43,840 nt of DNA. Origin: Candidatus Nealsonbacteria bacterium RIFCSPLOWO2_01_FULL_43_32. GTDB lineage: Bacteria > Patescibacteriota > Minisyncoccia > Minisyncoccales > MHMH01. A program made the translations under genes and the position numbers. The notes below the pieces were generated by a model that worked only from the letters and a program-made list of their open reading frames with translations, was not told the DNA's origin and made no database searches. Where the stretch lies: NCBI GenBank assembly GCA_001819335.1, contig MHMH01000022.1, forward strand, positions 1-43,840. Direction: 5' to 3'. Shown piece by piece: positions 1 through 8,202 of the stretch (positions are counted from its first letter, which is position 1; every line of letters starts with the position of its first letter).

Positions 1-92
1 CTCTTCAAAAATTAACAACAGCAGAGTTAAATAATCAATTAACTAACCGGGAAACCGCGGAGAGACAGTGTGTCTAAAAAATGGGTACTTGA

Positions 93-869
93 CATCCGCA
101 GCTTTCCGAGATAATCAAAATTTTGAAAAGTTCCGGAGTTCGAACACGACTCTCGACTAATACAACCATTCTTACGAAAGAGAAATCTTTTGAGTTAATG
201 GGGGCGGGTTTGGACTATATCGTATTTTCGGTGGATGGGAATACCAAAGAAACCTATGAAAAAATCAGAAGGGGAGGCATTTTTGAGGAAGTCGAAAATA
301 ACATTTTAAATTTCCTTAAAATAAAAAAAGATGAAAATTTCAAGATAGAAACGCAGGTCCAATTAGTAAGAACAAAAATAAATGAACGCGAGATTAAACC
401 ATTTATAAAAAAATGGAAAGAAACTGACATAAATTATATTAATGTGAAGTCTTTCTCGACTAGGGCATGGAGGGTTGCTGAAATTAACAAATTCAGTGAT
501 TCTTATAGGCTCGAAAAGAAAATTTTTAATCGACCACCCTGTTTTTTTCTGTGGGAAACACTTATTATTTTATGGAATGGGGACGTGCTGGCATGTTGCC
601 AAGATCTTTGCGGAGAGCTGAAGTTGGGCAATCTTAAGGAAAACAATTTCATGGAGATTTGGGATAATTCTAAGTTGATAGATTTAAGAAAGAGACAACT
701 TAACAATGATTTTTCAATGGAACCGTGCAATAGGTGCCCTGACTGGAAGGGTTATCCCAGAAATTATTTTCATTACTTTCTAGACGTTCTGTCGAGGCGG
801 TTTTTAAAGGAATTTTTCAATACAGAAAAAAAAGACGAGGGTATTCACATGATTTTTAATCGAAAATGA
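93..869 (+). pseudogene. Radical SAM/SPASM protein, 5'-truncated
   Basis: The open frame begins at 93, just after a TGA, with HPQLSEIIKILKSSG, which is how the strand after the GGEP loop of radical SAM enzymes normally reads. The N-terminal third with the CxxxCxxC iron-sulfur motif is missing. A TTG at 123 could start translation but would give a protein without the catalytic cluster. The C-terminal half is a typical SPASM domain: CCQDLCGELKLGN, an EIWDNSKLIDLR segment, then CNRCPDW. It overlaps the next gene by 4 bp (ATGA at 866-869), so the two were one operon. In the 92 bases upstream I see no matching N-terminus in any frame, so this is either a decayed gene or an assembly break near a contig end. 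The peptide or cofactor it modified is unknown. Confidence 0.6.
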
Positions 870-2104
870 AGCAAAAGCAATTTCGGTCAAGTCAAATCAA
901 GCAATTATCGAAGAATATTTTCACCTTTGTCCAAAAAGGAAGAGTGATTTTATTTAATAGGATAACGTTTCAACAAAAATATTTAGAAGATGCATCTTTC
1001 GCCGAAATAAAAAAAATAGCCAAGGAAATGGAGAGAGAAACACCCAAAATACGATTTTCTTTACCACAAACTAAAAAATTTAGGATTGAAATAACTTTTA
1101 ATTGTAATTTAAATTGCGACTACTGCTTGGTGTTTAAAAATAACCTGGTTCAATTGAATAATTCAATGAATGAGAATACCGCTAGAAAGACCATCGCTTT
1201 TTATAAAAAAAATATTCGCAAAGGATCATTAATGATAACCGGAGGGGAACCTTTAACTAATTGGCCAGTTGTGAAATTATTTATTTCAAAGATTAAAGAT
1301 CCAATCAAAATATTTACCAATGGAACGATTATCAGCCGGGACATTATCCGTACTTTAAAAGAGAACAGAAACGTTCAGTTGATAATATCTTTAGACGGCA
1401 GGAGGGCCGAAAATATAATGCGAAAATTCTCCAACGGAAAAGAGGTTTTCCCGCTTGTTATAAAAAATTTGAAAAGATTACGGCAGCAAAGTTGCAATTT
1501 AGGTATTGCCTGTCTTTACACGAATAAAAACGTTGATAAGTTATATGAAACTGTAAAATTTTTTACGAGAGAACTTGGGATCAGATTCTTGGGAATAAGT
1601 TTTCCCCACTACATTGCAAAAAACCTTAATAACGAGATCAATTCAGATATAAAGAAATACACAGAAGCAATGATAAAAATCTTTGACTTCGCGCTTAAAA
1701 ATAATATTTACATTGATCAACTGGCAAAAAGGTTCTCCCCGTTAATTAATGGGAGGTTTCGGTTTTACGCCTGCAAATTAGTCGGAGAGCAGAAAACTTT
1801 TTATCCTAATGGCGATCAGACTTTATGCACCAAAATAGATTCTTTAAAAAATCGTAAAAAATACGATTTGAGATATTTTGAAAATAAAATTCCGATAAAT
1901 AATAAATTTTGCCAAAAATGTCCGGCTATAGGGATTTGCGGCGGCGGGTGTTTTTGGGACGGAATAATGAGATTTAGAAACGGCGTCGATGAAAGAGAGT
2001 GTATTTTAAATAATAATTTACTTGATTATTTTTTGTGGAAGATATATTTTGCTTATAAAAATGGGGAGAATTTAGATAAAAAATTCCATTCACTAATCTT
2101 ATGA
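866..2104 (+). CDS. Radical SAM/SPASM domain protein
   Basis: A 412-residue radical SAM enzyme. The [4Fe-4S]-SAM motif is FNCNLNCDYC (C80, C84, C87) and the SAM-binding GGEPL lies at 126-130. The C-terminal part has the SPASM/twitch cysteines, including CQKCPAIGICGGGC, expected to hold one or two auxiliary clusters. Relatives include anaerobic sulfatase maturases, PqqE-like and RiPP-modifying enzymes; the substrate cannot be told from sequence. An N-terminal extension of about 70 residues precedes the core. It overlaps the truncated SPASM gene before it and the nucleosidase-like gene after it, each by an ATGA, so translation is probably coupled. No peptide precursor gene is visible here. Confidence 0.85.
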   Translation: MKQKQFRSSQIKQLSKNIFTFVQKGRVILFNRITFQQKYLEDASFAEIKKIAKEMERETPKIRFSLPQTKKFRIEITFNCNLNCDYCLVFKNNLVQLNNSMNENTARKTIAFYKKNIRKGSLMITGGEPLTNWPVVKLFISKIKDPIKIFTNGTIISRDIIRTLKENRNVQLIISLDGRRAENIMRKFSNGKEVFPLVIKNLKRLRQQSCNLGIACLYTNKNVDKLYETVKFFTRELGIRFLGISFPHYIAKNLNNEINSDIKKYTEAMIKIFDFALKNNIYIDQLAKRFSPLINGRFRFYACKLVGEQKTFYPNGDQTLCTKIDSLKNRKKYDLRYFENKIPINNKFCQKCPAIGICGGGCFWDGIMRFRNGVDERECILNNNLLDYFLWKIYFAYKNGENLDKKFHSLIL

Positions 2105-2742
2105 AGCTGAATAAAAAAAAAGCATTCGAGGTTTTTTTTGGCACATTTGAACTTCCGGAAGGAATTATAATAATTACGCCTATTAGTAAAATATATAAAG
2201 AAATTCAAAGTCAGCATCATTTTATTGAAAAGAGTAAGGGTTGGTGGCAAAGAACAAAAACGCATATTAATTCAACCCCAGTAACGATTTTGAAAATCCC
2301 GCAGGGTGATTGCATCAAAGATTGTCTTAAAACATTCGATTATAAAAAAATTAGGAAAGTTATTTTTTTAGGTTTTTGTGGGGCTTTAAATCAAAACATA
2401 AAAATAGGTGAAATAGTAATTCCTCAGACTGCTATTTTTAGAAACCTTAGAGTAGCTTCACGGATTCGATTTAAAAGAAAATATAGAATAAAAACAGTCT
2501 CTTCAATAATTTTAGGCTCAATTTTTTTTAAGAAACTTTTGAGAAATAAAATTAATCTCTTGGATATGGAGACCTATTTTCTTTACAGTTGGGGTAAAAA
2601 ACATAAAGTTAAAGTAATTTCTATATTAATCGTAACCGATCAACCAATATCTTTACCCTTTTTTCTCTGTAAAGAAAAGGAGGTAAAATTAATTAATAAC
2701 TCAATTTCAAGGCTTGCGAATAAGGTAAGTCAATATCTGTAA
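2101..2742 (+). CDS. Nucleoside phosphorylase/MTA-SAH nucleosidase-like protein
   Basis: A 213-residue protein with two hallmarks of the PNP/UDP phosphorylase superfamily: VIFLGFCGALNQNIKIGEIV (the phosphate/ribose loop, usually G-x-AG) around residues 88-107 and LLDMETYFLYSWG (the nucleoside-binding ME motif) near residue 153. It ends TDQP where nucleosidases often have TD, the acid residue. The start overlaps the radical SAM stop by 4 bp. Radical SAM enzymes release 5'-deoxyadenosine, which inhibits them and is cleaved by MTA/SAH nucleosidase in other bacteria, so a clean-up role is plausible. That is inference from context. Its low identity to the family consensus leaves substrate and mechanism open. 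Confidence 0.7.
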   Translation: MKLNKKKAFEVFFGTFELPEGIIIITPISKIYKEIQSQHHFIEKSKGWWQRTKTHINSTPVTILKIPQGDCIKDCLKTFDYKKIRKVIFLGFCGALNQNIKIGEIVIPQTAIFRNLRVASRIRFKRKYRIKTVSSIILGSIFFKKLLRNKINLLDMETYFLYSWGKKHKVKVISILIVTDQPISLPFFLCKEKEVKLINNSISRLANKVSQYL

Positions 2743-2764
2743 TGCCCCAACAAAAGGGGTCTGC

Positions 2765-2792
2765 TTGACAAAAAAGTTAAAGGTTTTATAAT
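2765..2792 (+). promoter_or_regulatory. Sigma-70-type promoter for the PfkB kinase gene
   Basis: TTGACA at 2765-2770, a 16-base spacer and a perfect TATAAT at 2787-2792. A GGAAGG ribosome site lies shortly before the ATG at 2833. This is the strongest consensus promoter in the window. Confidence 0.8.
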
Positions 2793-2832
2793 GGGTTGAC
2801 AAAAGCACATTTACAAAAAGGAAGGTGTAAGG

Positions 2833-3861
2833 ATGAGAGAAGAAAGAATTTTCTGTTTAGGAAGGCCAATTGTTGATATTATGGTAGAAATCAGAGAAAG
2901 CCACCTGGAAAGCTTGGGATTGAGAGAGAGTCAAAAAGACGAAATATCGGACGAAGAAGTCAGAGGGCCGATACAAGCCTTGGCCGGAAAAGCTGATTAT
3001 TTCTTCGTATCGTCCGGTGGAATTGAGACCAACTTAGCTGTTAACATAAGTTTTCTGGGGATCGGAGTTGATTTTATTGGAACGGTGGGTAACGATCATC
3101 TCGGCTCGATTTTTATGGATGGCTTGATGCTGGAAAAGTCTCCAAATCTAAATTTATTTCTAACGTTGAAAGAAGGGAAAACAGCTTCAATCTTATTTAT
3201 TAGAGCAATAAGTGATAGCGGCGAAAGGCAAGATATAAAAGTGGTAAATTACGGAGTTTCTGACTATTTACCCTCGGATGTCTCAATAAAAAGTATTTTA
3301 AGCAGGGCTACGATATTCTTTAGCAGTCTTTTCAGTACAAATACTTTTGAGACGGTGGCTGTCTGGGAAGATGCAGTTAGAACCGCAAAGAAACTCGGTA
3401 AAAAAATCATCATCGACCTCGGCGGCATAAATACAATCCCAAGAAGCATATTAAAGCAGGTAGTAGGTGTTGTAAGGGAATGTGCCGATATAATCTCCAC
3501 AAACACGGGAGAGTGCGAATTCATACAGAATTACGGGAAAGAAGAGATATCTTCGATATTCTCAAAAACAAAGCTAATATTGGTTACACGAAGAAAAAGT
3601 GATTGCGTAATATTGGATAAGGGAAAGAGAATCTATATTCCATTTCCGACTGAAAAAATTCCAGATGAGAGTGAAAAGATTTTTGAGACGGGTTCAACTG
3701 ACGCATTTTGTGCAGGATTTATTTTCGCCCTCCTGAAAGGTGCTAGCTTAGAGCAGGCGGGTGAAATCGCTGCAGGGGTAAGCTTAACAAAGATTAGATA
3801 TCCCGAATCTCACCTTACAAAAACCAGCTTGAGTGATTGCAGGAGGATAATATGCATCTAA
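2833..3861 (+). CDS. PfkB-family carbohydrate/nucleoside kinase
   Basis: A 342-residue ribokinase-like enzyme that should use ATP to phosphorylate a sugar or nucleoside hydroxyl. Seen: the N-terminal strand IFCLGRPIVDI, SSGGIETNLAVNISFLG (PfkB signature 1) and near the C-terminus ETGSTDAFCAGFIFALL. The last is signature 2, but the usual anion-hole GAGD reads GSTD; the catalytic base D is kept. It has its own promoter and an SD-type site, and follows the nucleosidase-like gene, so a nucleoside substrate such as adenosine is possible but unproven. It overlaps the next small gene by 10 bp. Confidence 0.8.
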   Translation: MREERIFCLGRPIVDIMVEIRESHLESLGLRESQKDEISDEEVRGPIQALAGKADYFFVSSGGIETNLAVNISFLGIGVDFIGTVGNDHLGSIFMDGLMLEKSPNLNLFLTLKEGKTASILFIRAISDSGERQDIKVVNYGVSDYLPSDVSIKSILSRATIFFSSLFSTNTFETVAVWEDAVRTAKKLGKKIIIDLGGINTIPRSILKQVVGVVRECADIISTNTGECEFIQNYGKEEISSIFSKTKLILVTRRKSDCVILDKGKRIYIPFPTEKIPDESEKIFETGSTDAFCAGFIFALLKGASLEQAGEIAAGVSLTKIRYPESHLTKTSLSDCRRIICI

Positions 3862-4202
3862 TGTATGAGATTTTCCGAGAAATTAAGAGTCTTGGAAAGA
3901 TAGAAGAGCTAAAAAAACTGCCTACGATTCAAGAAAGATACAGATTAATAGACGAAGCCGTAACTAGGGCCAACATATCAAAGACTCACTTTTCTTTTTA
4001 TGCGCAAGATGAACAACTATATTTGACCTACTTAATTCAGGAAAAAGGGGTAGATATGGGATTATGTCACTACTTCTATATTTTTTTCTCGAGAAGAAAT
4101 CAGAAGTTCCACCACGTATGCAAAGCCACTCCAAAGAAAGAAAGAACATATTGCGGAGGACAGATTCAAAAATGCGATAAAGGTGCCTACAGGGGCATAT
4201 AG
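3852..4202 (+). CDS. Hypothetical protein, about 116 aa
   Basis: Not recognised. The frame is open from 3837, but ATG at 3852 is preferred because a full AGGAGG (3841-3846) stands 5 bases before it. The product is basic at its C-terminus (KATPKKERTYCGGQIQKCDKG) with three cysteines and no membrane segment. It overlaps the end of the PfkB kinase gene and shares its promoter, so translational coupling is likely. The stop codon lies inside the terminator hairpin. Confidence 0.6.
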   Translation: MHLMYEIFREIKSLGKIEELKKLPTIQERYRLIDEAVTRANISKTHFSFYAQDEQLYLTYLIQEKGVDMGLCHYFYIFFSRRNQKFHHVCKATPKKERTYCGGQIQKCDKGAYRGI

Positions 4203-4230
4203 AATATCTAAATTCTATACGCCCCCTATT
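4192..4230 (+). terminator. Rho-independent terminator overlapping a stop codon
   Basis: The arms GGGGCATATAGAAT (4192-4205) and ATTCTATACGCCCC (4212-4225) pair over 14 positions with one mismatch or wobble, followed by TATTTATTTTT. The stop codon 4200-4202 is inside the 5' arm. Confidence 0.85.
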
Positions 4231-4316
4231 TATTTTTAATAGTGCCATTGTATAAAAAGAAAAATTTTCTCAAGTGAGTTAGCTCCAAGAGCGAACAAAT
4301 GCGAGGAGGAGCAGTT

Positions 4317-4341
4317 GGGGGCTTTGCCCCGCCCCCTTTTT
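4317..4341 (+). terminator. GC-rich hairpin with T-run
   Basis: GGGGGC and GCCCCC flank TTTGCCCC, followed by TTTTT. It lies between the plus-strand small gene and the minus-strand zincin gene. No gene is seen in 4231-4375 apart from this hairpin. Confidence 0.55.
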
Positions 4342-4375
4342 ACGTGGACTGTTCCCTACAATTTAAGAGTCCTCA

Positions 4376-5005
4376 TTAACTCTGGCCGACCCTTCTGGTA
4401 AATTCGTTAATTATTTTCTTATAGCCATCTTTTTGGACAACTTGCCAGGACTTTTTATAGTCCGGGAGAAAGCTGATTAGCTTGATATCCCTTTTTAATC
4501 TCTTTTCGTTGAAAAGCTTGTAATAAATGTGAGAATGAATAGCATGGAGAGGAATATGAATCCTGGTATTAAAGGGCAGGTTTTTATATCGACGGTGGAA
4601 ATACTGCCAGGCCCTTCTTGTTTTTTGTTCGTTGCCCGGTTGGATAAACAGATTATGGATTAATTCGTGGATTAAAACATCAACGAAATAATCCGGCATG
4701 TTTTCATAAATGTGAAGGGTTAAGGGGTCTGAAAACGGCTTACATTTTCCAACCACATAACAATTAATAGATTCCTCTTGCCAATTCAGGTGTGTAATCC
4801 TAGATAATTCTTGGAGGATTCTTTTTTCTTCTCTCCGCCACAAATTCTCCATTTTCTTTGTGTAGCTCAAAATTACCCTCGGAGAGGGATAGTTTTTCTT
4901 ACCGAACAAGTCTTTCCAGGTCTGATCGTAAATCCAAGAGTATTTAAAATTTATTTTAGGGTAAATTTCCATAAAAAGATGCTTAATAATTTTGCCACCT
5001 TTCAT
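4376..5005 (-). CDS. Zincin-like metallopeptidase family protein (HELIH)
   Basis: About 209 residues. The centre carries VDVLIHELIHNLF, an HExxH zinc-binding helix of the gluzincin/minigluzincin type. A downstream H-A-I-H or E could supply a third ligand, but no family-specific third-ligand motif is clear. No signal peptide or membrane segment, so it is probably cytoplasmic. The start is chosen at ATG 5005; an upstream TTG at 5017 and a later ATG at 4972 are alternatives. It overlaps the 3' end of ksgA and is likely co-transcribed with it. Substrate unknown. Confidence 0.65.
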   Translation of the reverse strand: MKGGKIIKHLFMEIYPKINFKYSWIYDQTWKDLFGKKNYPSPRVILSYTKKMENLWRREEKRILQELSRITHLNWQEESINCYVVGKCKPFSDPLTLHIYENMPDYFVDVLIHELIHNLFIQPGNEQKTRRAWQYFHRRYKNLPFNTRIHIPLHAIHSHIYYKLFNEKRLKRDIKLISFLPDYKKSWQVVQKDGYKKIINEFTRRVGQS

Positions 5006-5879
5006 GTATTTTGTCAAAACAAAAACTTTCAGTCAATTTTAGCCAATCTTCAATACTTAATGTTTCCGCTCTTTGAGTAGGCTGGATTCCATTTTCCAGG
5101 AGCCAGTTCTCTACTTTCTTTTTATCATATTTTGCTTGCCCGCCGAAGCCTTGGCGAAGGCGGGACAGGTTATTGGCTAATTGCTTTCTGGGCTGGGTAA
5201 AGCCGGCCTTAACGATTTTGAAGAATAGACTAACGGGAAACAATCCCGATAGTTTGGGTTTGGGAGTAATTTTAATAATGGCCGCGTTCACTTCCGGCTT
5301 AGGCCAGAAAGAATTTTTGGAAACATAGGCGATGATTTTTGGTTCAGCGTAAACTTGGACGGAAACCGCTAGAATGTTCATGTCCGGCGGCTTTGAGCAG
5401 ATTCTCTGCCCCACCTCTTTTTGCACCACTAAAACCAGATACACGGGTTGAACCGGTGTATCTTCCAAAAACTTTCTAATGACGGGAGCGGTTAGGTAGA
5501 AGGGCAGGTTGCCGACGACTTTGTATTTTTGGGAGGTCGGACTTCCCCCAAAATTAAGGGGGAGGTCCGACCTCCTGATATCGTCGCAGATAATCTCCAC
5601 ATTTTCAAAATCCCCCACAGTTTCTTGTAAAATTTTCACCATATTCCGGTCTTTTTCTACGGCTATTACTTTTTTAGCCGTTTTTGCCAGTTCTTGGGTT
5701 AAAACGCCAATGCCCGGCCCGATTTCTAAAACCGTGTCTTGAGGAGTTAATTCGGCTGCAGCCACCACCCTGTTAAGCGCCTCCTCGTCAACCAGAAAGT
5801 TCTGGCCAAAGCGTTTGAGGGGCCTTAATGCGTGTTTTTCAAGCAGGTCTTTAATAATTCTTGGCGAGGCAAGATTCAT
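4983..5879 (-). CDS. ksgA: 16S rRNA (adenine1518/1519-N6)-dimethyltransferase
   Basis: 298 residues. Dimethylates two adjacent adenines in helix 45 of 16S rRNA with SAM during small-subunit maturation. Seen: KRFGQNFLVDEEALNRVV near the N-terminus, SAM motif I VLEIGPGIGVLTQELAK, the acidic D of ICDDI, and the catalytic motif IV as NLPF (usually NLPY). Residues around 240 read LSRLRQGFGGQAKYDKK: the GFGGQAK part comes from a GC-rich palindrome (5139-5164) inserted in frame in the helical C-terminal domain. The start ATG is 6 bases after a TATAAT on the minus strand, so the mRNA is probably leaderless. Confidence 0.95.
   Translation of the reverse strand: MNLASPRIIKDLLEKHALRPLKRFGQNFLVDEEALNRVVAAAELTPQDTVLEIGPGIGVLTQELAKTAKKVIAVEKDRNMVKILQETVGDFENVEIICDDIRRSDLPLNFGGSPTSQKYKVVGNLPFYLTAPVIRKFLEDTPVQPVYLVLVVQKEVGQRICSKPPDMNILAVSVQVYAEPKIIAYVSKNSFWPKPEVNAAIIKITPKPKLSGLFPVSLFFKIVKAGFTQPRKQLANNLSRLRQGFGGQAKYDKKKVENWLLENGIQPTQRAETLSIEDWLKLTESFCFDKIHERWQNY
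5139..5164. repeat. GC-rich palindromic repeat inside ksgA
   Basis: CCCGCC and GGCGGG arms enclose a second short GCC/GGC stem (5148-5155). The same kind of nested CCCGCC palindrome is found between genes at 26281-26299 and 26451-26480. Here it is read in frame as part of KsgA. Confidence 0.75.
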
Positions 5880-5885
5880 TTTGAT

Positions 5886-5916
5886 ATTATACCATTTTTA
5901 AAGAGCATATTGACAA
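5886..5916 (-). promoter_or_regulatory. Leaderless promoter of ksgA
   Basis: On the minus strand TATAAT (5891-5886) ends 6 bases before the ksgA ATG; TTGTCA (5916-5911) stands 19 bases upstream. No SD sequence can fit in such a short leader. Confidence 0.6.
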
Positions 5917-5937
5917 AACTTTCGCTTCGTTTATTAT
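5910..5937 (+). promoter_or_regulatory. Promoter of trpS
   Basis: TTGACA (5910-5915), 16 bases, TATTAT (5932-5937). It shares its -35 region with the divergent ksgA promoter. An unusually long SD, AAAGGAGGTATCC, lies 9 bases before the trpS ATG. Confidence 0.65.
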
Positions 5938-6004
5938 AAGAAAGACAGCAATTTAACAATTTATAGAAAGGGTTGTAGAATAAGAAAGGAGGTATCCTAT
6001 TATC

Positions 6005-7048
6005 ATGGCTACAAAAAGAATTCTTACGGGGATGAGGCCGACAGGCGCTTTGCATTTGGGTCATTATGTCGGTGCGCTTAAGCAATGGCTAGCGCTTCAA
6101 GATGAATATGAATGTTTTTTCTTGATTGCCGATGTCCAGGCGCTCACCACTCACGTTGACCGCCCAAGGGTGATTGAAGAGTCGGTACGCGAGGTTGTTC
6201 TTGATTGGCTTGGAGTTGGTTTGGATCCTACCAAGCCCAATGTTTGTTTCGTCCTTCAAAGCAGCCTTCCGGAATTGACCGAGCTGACCGCCTATTTCAC
6301 CATGTTGGTGCCGTTTACAAAAATGGAGCATAACCCCACGATCCGGGCCGAATTAAAAGATTTGAAAAAATCTGCCACTGCCGGATTTATGATTTATCCT
6401 ATTTCCCAGGCAGCCGATATTTTGCTTTTTAGCCCGTATCCGCCAGAAAAAAGCGATAAGCTGTTGGTACCAGTAGGCGAAGACCAGGTTCCCCATCTTG
6501 AAGAAACCAATCAGATTGCCAGGCGATTTAATGCTCTTTACGGCAAGACTTTTCTTGAGTGTAAGCCTGAAGTCGGAGAAATTGGCCGGCTTCCAGGCGT
6601 TGACGGCAAATCAAAAATGAGCAAATCGTTAGGCAACGCCATTCAGTTAAAAGATGGCCCCGATACCGTTAGCAAGCTGGTCAGCAAGATGTTCACTGAC
6701 CCGAAGAAACTGCATAGGGACGACCCGGGCCATCCTCAACGGTGCCCGGTTTACCTCTATCATCGCGCCTTCAGCACGTCTCAAATGTTCAGGGGGAGAG
6801 CTACTAAATGTAAAACGGGAAGGCTCGGTTGCGTAGAATGCAAAAAAGAGCTGGCCGATATTTTGAACAATTTTCTTGAGCCTATCAGAACCCGCCGGGC
6901 CGAAGCAGAAAAAGCCCCTCTTGATACGTATCTGCGCCAAGGGACAGAAAAAGCCAGAGAGATTGGGCAAAATATGATGAAGGTTATTCGTCACGCCATG
7001 CACCTTGATTACCCCTCGGTTAAAAGTTCGTTGACAAAAGGAGGGTAA
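6005..7048 (+). CDS. trpS: Tryptophanyl-tRNA synthetase
   Basis: 347 residues. Charges tRNA-Trp. Class I signatures are present: GALHLGHYVGAL (HIGH motif) near residue 15 and KSKMSKSLGNAI (KMSKS) near residue 205. The C-terminal region has cysteines spaced C-x21-C-x6-C-x2-C (CPVYLYH... to KCKTGRLGCVECKK), close to the C-x22-C-x6-C-x2-C that binds a [4Fe-4S] cluster in Thermotoga maritima TrpRS. The gene has its own promoter and a near-complete SD, not the T-box found later. It is followed after one base by the chorismate-mutase-like/methyltransferase gene. Confidence 0.95.
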   Translation: MATKRILTGMRPTGALHLGHYVGALKQWLALQDEYECFFLIADVQALTTHVDRPRVIEESVREVVLDWLGVGLDPTKPNVCFVLQSSLPELTELTAYFTMLVPFTKMEHNPTIRAELKDLKKSATAGFMIYPISQAADILLFSPYPPEKSDKLLVPVGEDQVPHLEETNQIARRFNALYGKTFLECKPEVGEIGRLPGVDGKSKMSKSLGNAIQLKDGPDTVSKLVSKMFTDPKKLHRDDPGHPQRCPVYLYHRAFSTSQMFRGRATKCKTGRLGCVECKKELADILNNFLEPIRTRRAEAEKAPLDTYLRQGTEKAREIGQNMMKVIRHAMHLDYPSVKSSLTKGG

Positions 7049-7049
7049 A

Positions 7050-8180
7050 ATGCCTAAGGAGTTAGATTTAAAAGAGTTGGGGAACAGGTTGAGAATGGTT
7101 GATAACCACTTGGTGACCATATTGGCTCAAAGAATGGAACTGGCAAAACAGGTCGAGGAATATAAAAGGGAGCATCACGAATCGCTTATCCGCCTTGCGG
7201 TCGAGGACCAAAGGATAGAAAGCGCTAAAGCCCTGGCAAAGACCAAAGGCCTCAATGCTAATTTTATTGCTGCTTTCCAGTATCTTATTATGGCCGAGGC
7301 TTGCCGCGTTGAAATTTTTCAGATGCAAGACGAGCCGGAGCTGAAGGAGCAAGAGCTTTCTCCCGAGCAACTAAAGGAAAACTTATTGGCTTTGACTAAA
7401 GAAATCGCTCCTTTATACGACCAGAATTACGGTTTGGACTTTTTCGCCACCAGGTCTTATCTCTCGTTTGAAGATAGTGTTATCAGCCGAGAAATAGGAA
7501 CGCTCAAAGCTCTGGGCATGCTGGATTCGGCTATAGATTTGGGTTGCGCTACGGGTAAAGTATCTTTTAAGCTAGCCGAAAGTTTCCAGCGGGTAGTCGG
7601 TTATGACATCAGCCCGGAAATGATTGGAGAGGCCAGAAATAATCTTCAGAAGGCGGGAGCTCCGAACAACATAGAATTTAAAGTGGCCGATATCGAAGAG
7701 AGCATCCCGGAAGAAAGCAATTCTGTTTCTCTGGTGGTGATGAGTTTGGGTACAGCCGGTGATATTTTAAACCTGCGGCAGGCGCTGGCCAGAATTAAAC
7801 GGATTCTCAAGCCCAACGGCCGGCTCATTCTTTCTTTCTACAACAGCAGCGCTCTGCTTTATCGATGTTGGTTTTTCCCCTGGCAAGTAAGCTTGGCTGC
7901 CTCCATTAATCAGACTAAGCACTGTTTGGATGTCCGCCTCAAAGAAAGGGTTTTCTCGATATACGCCCGGCCGTATTCTGTTTCAGAAATTAAAAAATTG
8001 CTCAATCAGGCCGGTTTTGAGAAGCCCACACTGTCCACCTACCCCACTATTAGCGCGATTTTACCTAACGAGTTTTTCGGAGAAGAAAGCATGCAGAACC
8101 TGATCAGTGATATTGACCATCAGCTGGCTGGTCTAGAAAGCGGTGCTTACACATTAGCTATAACCAGAAAGGGAACCTAA
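7050..8180 (+). CDS. AroQ-like (chorismate mutase fold) domain fused to SAM methyltransferase
   Basis: 376 residues in two parts. Residues 8-95 resemble the AroQ chorismate mutase helix bundle and align without gaps to E. coli AroQ over the first helix: D18, R28 (LAQRMELA) and K39 fit. The position of catalytic R11 is G11, and the R51 region is unclear, so mutase activity is doubtful. Residues about 140-376 form a class I methyltransferase: AIDLGCATGKVSFKLAE (motif I), VVGYDISPEM, VVMSLGTAGD and RILKPNGRLILSFYN. A stretch near 290-310 is hydrophobic. It lies one base after trpS and just before the tryptophan operon, so an aromatic substrate is possible but is inference. Confidence 0.7.
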   Translation: MPKELDLKELGNRLRMVDNHLVTILAQRMELAKQVEEYKREHHESLIRLAVEDQRIESAKALAKTKGLNANFIAAFQYLIMAEACRVEIFQMQDEPELKEQELSPEQLKENLLALTKEIAPLYDQNYGLDFFATRSYLSFEDSVISREIGTLKALGMLDSAIDLGCATGKVSFKLAESFQRVVGYDISPEMIGEARNNLQKAGAPNNIEFKVADIEESIPEESNSVSLVVMSLGTAGDILNLRQALARIKRILKPNGRLILSFYNSSALLYRCWFFPWQVSLAASINQTKHCLDVRLKERVFSIYARPYSVSEIKKLLNQAGFEKPTLSTYPTISAILPNEFFGEESMQNLISDIDHQLAGLESGAYTLAITRKGT

Positions 8181-8192
8181 CGGTTCCCTTTT
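8168..8192 (+). terminator. Terminator of the trpS-methyltransferase operon
   Basis: AAAGGGAACC (8168-8177) and GGTTCCCTTT (8182-8191) form a 10-bp stem with a 4-base loop and T-run. The stop codon of the preceding gene (8178-8180) lies in the loop. Confidence 0.85.
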
Positions 8193-8202
8193 CCATTAGG
8201 CC

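Noticed and set aside
75-122. TGA at 90-92 read as glycine to extend the radical SAM gene
   Set aside because: An in-frame TAA at 75-77 lies just upstream and no radical SAM motif follows; all other genes use TGA as stop.
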